Shown here piece by piece: positions 60,298 through 64,000 of a stretch of DNA of 64,000 bases; position 1 is the stretch's first letter, and each line of letters begins with the position of its first letter. This stretch comes from Sporisorium sorghi (lineage: Eukaryota > Basidiomycota > Ustilaginomycetes > Ustilaginales > Ustilaginaceae). Both the position numbers and the translations under genes were made by a program. The stretch spans positions 62,001 to 126,000 of the forward strand of contig JALCCG010000021.1 in the NCBI GenBank assembly GCA_023212695.1. Reading direction: 5' to 3'. Below the pieces are notes generated by a model. It searched no databases. It saw only the letters and a list, made by a program, of their open reading frames with translations, and was not told the DNA's origin.

Positions 60298-61830
60298 ATG
60301 GAAGCAGCAACTTTTGTCTTGTTCGGGGCTACGGGTGATCTGGCTAAACGCAAAATCTTCCCGGCTCTGTATAACCTCTATATCGATGGGAAGATGCCGT
60401 CCGCATTCTCCATTATCGGTATGGGGAGAAAGCCGACTGAGGATACCCAGTTCCAGCAAGCCGTAAGGCAGTCGCTGGATACATTCTCTCGTCGAAATGG
60501 TCCATCTCAGCATATCGATCGTTTTTTGGAGTCGATCCGTTATCACGCGTTAGACGTGACCCGGCCTGAGGACTTTAAGCGATTGCTTGAACTGGTGACG
60601 AAGAGAGAGCAGGAGCTGGATATTCCTCAGAACCGTATGTTCTATCTGTCGGTAGCACCTGAATATTTTGAGATGATCGCTCAGAATATCCAGCAGAGCG
60701 GCTTAGGCGATACGGAGGGCTGGAAGCGGCTGATTATCGAGAAGCCTTTTGGTCATGATCTTGCCTCGGCCCGTGAATTGAATGAACAGCTAAGCAAGTC
60801 GTTTGCTGAGGATGAGATCTACCGCATTGATCATTACCTTGGCAAATCGATGGTTCAGAACCTCGAAGTGCTGGAAATGAAAAACCCTGTGCTGCATGCT
60901 CTTTGGAGCAACCGCTACATCAACAGCGTGCAGATTACCGCGAGTGAGACTGTGGGCCTGGAAGGACGGGCAGGCTATTACGATCAAGCCGGAGCCATCC
61001 GCGACATGTTCCAGAACCATATGCTACAGCTACTGATGATGGTGGCGATGCATCTTCCTGAGGGAAGCACGGCGGAAGACATTCGGTACCGGAAGAAGAA
61101 AGTACTCCAGGCACTTCGTCCGCTTCGGACAGATGAGGTTGTTTCCTCCGTTGTCCGCGGTCAGTATGAGACCGGTACGATTAACGGCCGGAATGTCGTG
61201 AGTTATACCGAGGAGCCAGGCATCGCGGTATCTTCTAGGAATGATACCTTCATTGCAGCCCGCTTATGGATTGACGACACCTTGTGGAATGAGGTCCCGT
61301 TCTATATACGCACAGGGAAGCGGATGAAAGAGAAATCAACAAGAATCGTTATCGAGTTCAAGGATCCGATGGGCCAGCATGACAATTCGGGCCCTTCCGT
61401 ATCAGAGCGCCCGAATCTGCTTGTGATCGAGATCAGTCCGAATGAGCGGATTACCTTCCAGCTCAATAGCAAGGATGTGAAGGGCGGAGGGATCGAGCCG
61501 ATTCATGTTGATTACACCGCGACCCAAGAGATACCTGAGGCTTATGAGAATTTGATTCATGATGCCTTCCGCGGAGATGCTTCCTTCTTCGCTCATTGGG
61601 ATGAGGTGGAACTGGCATGGCAATGGGTGCAGCCTGTTCTTGAAGCATTTGCGGAGAATCAAGTTCCATTGCATCCATATACCGCCGGATCTTACGGTCC
61701 TTCCGCTTCGGATGAGCTGGTAAGACAGGACGGGAATACGTGGTGGCTGGATAAGGAAGCAGCGTTGCTGGCAGCAGCCCAGGATGAGCCGGCCGGAGAG
61801 GCAGAAGAGCCTGAAGTGAGTGTCGTTTAA
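60298..61830 (+). CDS. zwf: Glucose-6-phosphate 1-dehydrogenase
   Basis: First enzyme of the oxidative pentose phosphate pathway: glucose 6-phosphate to 6-phosphogluconolactone with NADP+. The 510-residue protein has the coenzyme motif FGATGDLAKRK (GxxGDLA), the substrate-binding and catalytic motif RIDHYLGKSMVQNLEVLEMK, and IEKPFGHDL. It carries a short acidic C-terminal tail. AAGGAGG precedes ATG. It is first in the operon zwf-gnd-tal-pgi. Confidence 0.96.
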   Translation: MEAATFVLFGATGDLAKRKIFPALYNLYIDGKMPSAFSIIGMGRKPTEDTQFQQAVRQSLDTFSRRNGPSQHIDRFLESIRYHALDVTRPEDFKRLLELVTKREQELDIPQNRMFYLSVAPEYFEMIAQNIQQSGLGDTEGWKRLIIEKPFGHDLASARELNEQLSKSFAEDEIYRIDHYLGKSMVQNLEVLEMKNPVLHALWSNRYINSVQITASETVGLEGRAGYYDQAGAIRDMFQNHMLQLLMMVAMHLPEGSTAEDIRYRKKKVLQALRPLRTDEVVSSVVRGQYETGTINGRNVVSYTEEPGIAVSSRNDTFIAARLWIDDTLWNEVPFYIRTGKRMKEKSTRIVIEFKDPMGQHDNSGPSVSERPNLLVIEISPNERITFQLNSKDVKGGGIEPIHVDYTATQEIPEAYENLIHDAFRGDASFFAHWDEVELAWQWVQPVLEAFAENQVPLHPYTAGSYGPSASDELVRQDGNTWWLDKEAALLAAAQDEPAGEAEEPEVSVV

Positions 61831-61878
61831 TAAAATAACATCATCAGTAGAAAAATATAATGAGTGGAGAGAAACCGC

Positions 61879-62772
61879 ATGAAAGTAGGATTAGTTGGAT
61901 TAGGCAAAATGGGTTTGAATCTCGGGCAGAACCTGCTCGACCATCAACATGATGTCGTTGCATTCGATCTGAATAAGCAAGCAGTAGAAGAGATGTCATC
62001 TTATGGTGCCAAGGGCGTTCATACCCTTGAACAGATAGTACAAGCCATGGAGACGCCAAGAGTGATGTGGATCATGGTCCCGCATGCCGTTGTTGATTCG
62101 GTCATTGACCAATTGACGCCGTTGTTGTCCGCCGGAGATATTGTCATTGAGGCGGGTAACTCTCATTACAAGGAGTCCCTTCGCCGATACGAACAACTGA
62201 GAGGGGCAGGCATTCACTTCATGGATGTCGGCACGTCCGGCGGCATGGAAGGCGCCCGGAACGGTGCCAGCTACATGATTGGCGGTGACATGGAAGCCTG
62301 GCAGCACGTAGAGCCGATCTTCCGAGATACTGCTGTTGAGAACGGCTATTTATACGGGGGAGAAGCAGGCAGCGGCCACTTCCTGAAGATGGTGCACAAT
62401 GGCATCGAGTACGGGATGATGGCCGCGATTGGGGAAGGCTTTGAGGTGTTGGAGAAAAGTGACTTCGACTTTGACTACGAACAGGTAGCCCGTGTGTGGA
62501 ACCATGGGTCTGTCATTCGTTCGTGGCTGATGGAGCTTACGGAACGCGCCTTCTCCAAGGACGCGAAGCTGGATGAAATCAAGGGCGTGATGCACTCATC
62601 AGGCGAAGGCAAATGGACCGTCGAGACAGCACTTGATCTTCAAGCGTCAACGCCTGTCATTGCCATGTCGCTCCTGATGCGATACCGTTCGCTGGATCAG
62701 GATACGTTCAACGGCAAAGTTGTGGCAGCACTGCGCAATGAATTCGGCGGTCATGCGGTTGAGAAGCAATAA
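61879..62772 (+). CDS. gnd: 6-phosphogluconate dehydrogenase, short NAD-type
   Basis: Oxidative decarboxylation of 6-phosphogluconate to ribulose 5-phosphate. The 297-residue length matches the short YqeC/GndA class rather than the usual 470-residue enzyme. The Rossmann motif GLGKMGLNLGQNL is followed by VVAFDLN, whose Asp favours NAD+ over NADP+. MDVGTSGGMEGARNGASYMIGG (split here: MDVGTSGGMEGARNG, ASYMIGG) and the catalytic Lys/Asn pair FLKMVHNGIEYGMM are intact. ATG 61879 has GGAGAG eight bases upstream. Confidence 0.92.
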   Translation: MKVGLVGLGKMGLNLGQNLLDHQHDVVAFDLNKQAVEEMSSYGAKGVHTLEQIVQAMETPRVMWIMVPHAVVDSVIDQLTPLLSAGDIVIEAGNSHYKESLRRYEQLRGAGIHFMDVGTSGGMEGARNGASYMIGGDMEAWQHVEPIFRDTAVENGYLYGGEAGSGHFLKMVHNGIEYGMMAAIGEGFEVLEKSDFDFDYEQVARVWNHGSVIRSWLMELTERAFSKDAKLDEIKGVMHSSGEGKWTVETALDLQASTPVIAMSLLMRYRSLDQDTFNGKVVAALRNEFGGHAVEKQ

Positions 62773-62878
62773 CCCGGTTGGCCTGAGTTGACTCTGGCCT
62801 GAAGCAATCGAATCGTGCGCAGGTAGCGCTATTTTGACGAATACGCTTTTATACCATATAAACAGGGAGGCATTTATC

Positions 62879-63529
62879 ATGAAATTTTTCTTGGACACAG
62901 GTAACATGGAAGAAATTACTCGTATCAGTCGTCTTGGTCTTGTGGACGGAGTCACAACGAATCCATCCATTATCGCGAAGGAAGGTCGTCCGTTCAAGGA
63001 TATCATTCAGGATATTACCCGCCTCGTTCCCGGTCCGGTCAGTGCGGAAGTGATTGGCATGACAACGGAAGAGATGCTACAGGAGGGACGCGAAATCGCT
63101 ACCTGGGCATCGAATATCGTCGTAAAGCTGCCGCTCACCGAGAGTGGTTTGGAAGCGACATACCAGCTTGCGAAGGAAGGGATCAAGACGAATGTAACGT
63201 TGGTTTTCTCTGCTGCCCAAGGTTTGATGGCTGCTAAAGCAGGCGCAACCTACATTAGTCCGTTCGTTGGCCGTTTGGATGATATCGGAGTAGACGGTAT
63301 GAAGCTGGTACGTGATCTGAAGGCCATAATGAAGCAGTATCATTTTACAACAGAGATTATAACAGCCAGTGTGCGCAGTATTGATCATGTCGAGCAGGCT
63401 GCTCTTGCAGGCGCCGATATTGCAACGATTCCCGGCTCACTCTTGCCATCGTTGTGGAAACACCCGTTAACCGATATCGGACTGGAGCGTTTCTTGAAAG
63501 ACTGGGCATCCGTTCCGGCTAATAAGTAA
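62879..63529 (+). CDS. tal: Transaldolase (short, TalC/MipB type)
   Basis: Transfers dihydroxyacetone between sugar phosphates in the non-oxidative pentose phosphate pathway. The 216-residue length and sequence fit the small transaldolase/fructose-6-phosphate aldolase group: [24 protein letters not shown], the Schiff-base Lys in [15 protein letters not shown], and [17 protein letters not shown] 62879 follows GGGAGG. Whether it acts as transaldolase or aldolase cannot be read; the operon favours transaldolase. Confidence 0.92.
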   Translation: MKFFLDTGNMEEITRISRLGLVDGVTTNPSIIAKEGRPFKDIIQDITRLVPGPVSAEVIGMTTEEMLQEGREIATWASNIVVKLPLTESGLEATYQLAKEGIKTNVTLVFSAAQGLMAAKAGATYISPFVGRLDDIGVDGMKLVRDLKAIMKQYHFTTEIITASVRSIDHVEQAALAGADIATIPGSLLPSLWKHPLTDIGLERFLKDWASVPANK

Positions 63530-63587
63530 GCAAGGGATCTGTGCGTCTATTGATCCATCATATTCTGGGATAGGGAGTGGATTTACG

Positions 63588-64000
63588 GTGAGTATAACCT
63601 TTGATTATACACAAGCGCTGCCTTTTATGGAGGCTAGCGAAGTGGATTATATGAGTGAGTTCGTGCGCACAGCGCATGAAATGCTCCATCAGCAGAAGAG
63701 CCCTGGATCTGATTACCTCGGCTGGATGGACCTGCCACATCAATATGATCGAGAGGAGTTCGCACGCATTAAACAAGCGGCTGCATCGATTCGCGAGCAA
63801 TCGGACGCCCTTGTTGTTATTGGTATCGGCGGTTCTTACCTGGGGGCGCGTGCAGCGATCGATTCGTTATCGCACTCGTTCCATAATGAGATGGCGGGTA
63901 ATACCCGCATCTATTATGTAGGGCACCACCTGAGCTCTGATTATGTTTCGGATTTGCTGGATCTGCTGGAAGGCAAGGATATATCGGTCAATGTGATCTC
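63588..64000 (+). CDS. pgi: Glucose-6-phosphate isomerase (3' end outside window)
   Basis: Interconverts glucose 6-phosphate and fructose 6-phosphate. The first 137 codons are visible and the frame is open at the right edge. The reading starts at GTG 63588 with GGGAGTGG upstream and gives MSITFDYTQALPFM, then ALVVIGIGGSYLGARAAID, the phosphosugar-binding SIS signature of PGI. It ends the operon in this window. Confidence 0.93.
   Translation, partial: MSITFDYTQALPFMEASEVDYMSEFVRTAHEMLHQQKSPGSDYLGWMDLPHQYDREEFARIKQAAASIREQSDALVVIGIGGSYLGARAAIDSLSHSFHNEMAGNTRIYYVGHHLSSDYVSDLLDLLEGKDISVNVI

Overview
The window looks like chromosomal DNA of a spore-forming Gram-positive bacterium, most probably a Paenibacillus (inference). 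The signs are S-layer homology (SLH) anchored surface enzymes, a spore photoproduct lyase, strong AGGAGG-type ribosome sites, many TTG/GTG starts, DUF4179 anti-sigma proteins and moderate GC. No rRNA, tRNA, CRISPR array, phage or intact insertion sequence was seen. Both ends cut through genes: a pullulanase on the left and glucose-6-phosphate isomerase on the right.

Layout. 1-4.1 kb: an SLH-anchored pullulanase. 4.2-9.5 kb: a secreted stalk-domain/beta-propeller protein and the phosphate transporter pstSCAB, apparently behind one promoter with PhoP-like boxes. 9.5-10.7 kb: a gene-free block with three different repeat structures. 10.7-16.3 kb: an ECF-type vitamin/metabolite transporter operon (S, fused A-A, T) with a PHP-family hydrolase, divergent from a MurR/RpiR regulator. 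16.4-20.5 kb: a gene fragment, then an XpaC-like protein, a solute-binding/VWA protein and TelA. 20.5-31.3 kb: mixed single genes (TetR, phosphotransferase, DUF2500, a large FG-GAP/SLH surface protein, a quinone reductase with HxlR regulator and a shrunken neighbour, an MHYT-GGDEF-EAL c-di-GMP enzyme, SplB).

31.4-40.4 kb: a LacI-regulated carbohydrate operon (GH65 phosphorylase, binding protein, two permeases, and a six-hairpin glycosidase-like protein of unknown family). 40.4-47.3 kb: two near-identical promoter modules in front of very short ORFs, then a 1699-residue pseudokinase/AAA/GAF/histidine-kinase sensor with a NarL-type response regulator. 47.5-50.4 kb: a GT2 glycosyltransferase and an Na+-dependent NSS transporter. 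50.6-59.4 kb: DUF896, two ECF-sigma/DUF4179 pairs, a YdaK-like degenerate GGDEF receptor with a tiny membrane protein and a second GT2, and an ECF41 sigma factor with its carboxymuconolactone-decarboxylase partner. 59.7-64 kb: an HxlR regulator divergent from the pentose-phosphate operon zwf-gnd-tal-pgi.

The most interesting observations are the duplicated palindrome-promoter modules at 40.77 and 41.11 kb, the matched ECF41-type promoters at 55.61 and 57.05 kb, the XpaC/VWA/TelA gene set, the c-di-GMP receptor operon with a 47-residue membrane protein, and the stacked repeat block at 9.6-10.6 kb. Protein identities were assigned by reading motifs; no database search was possible.
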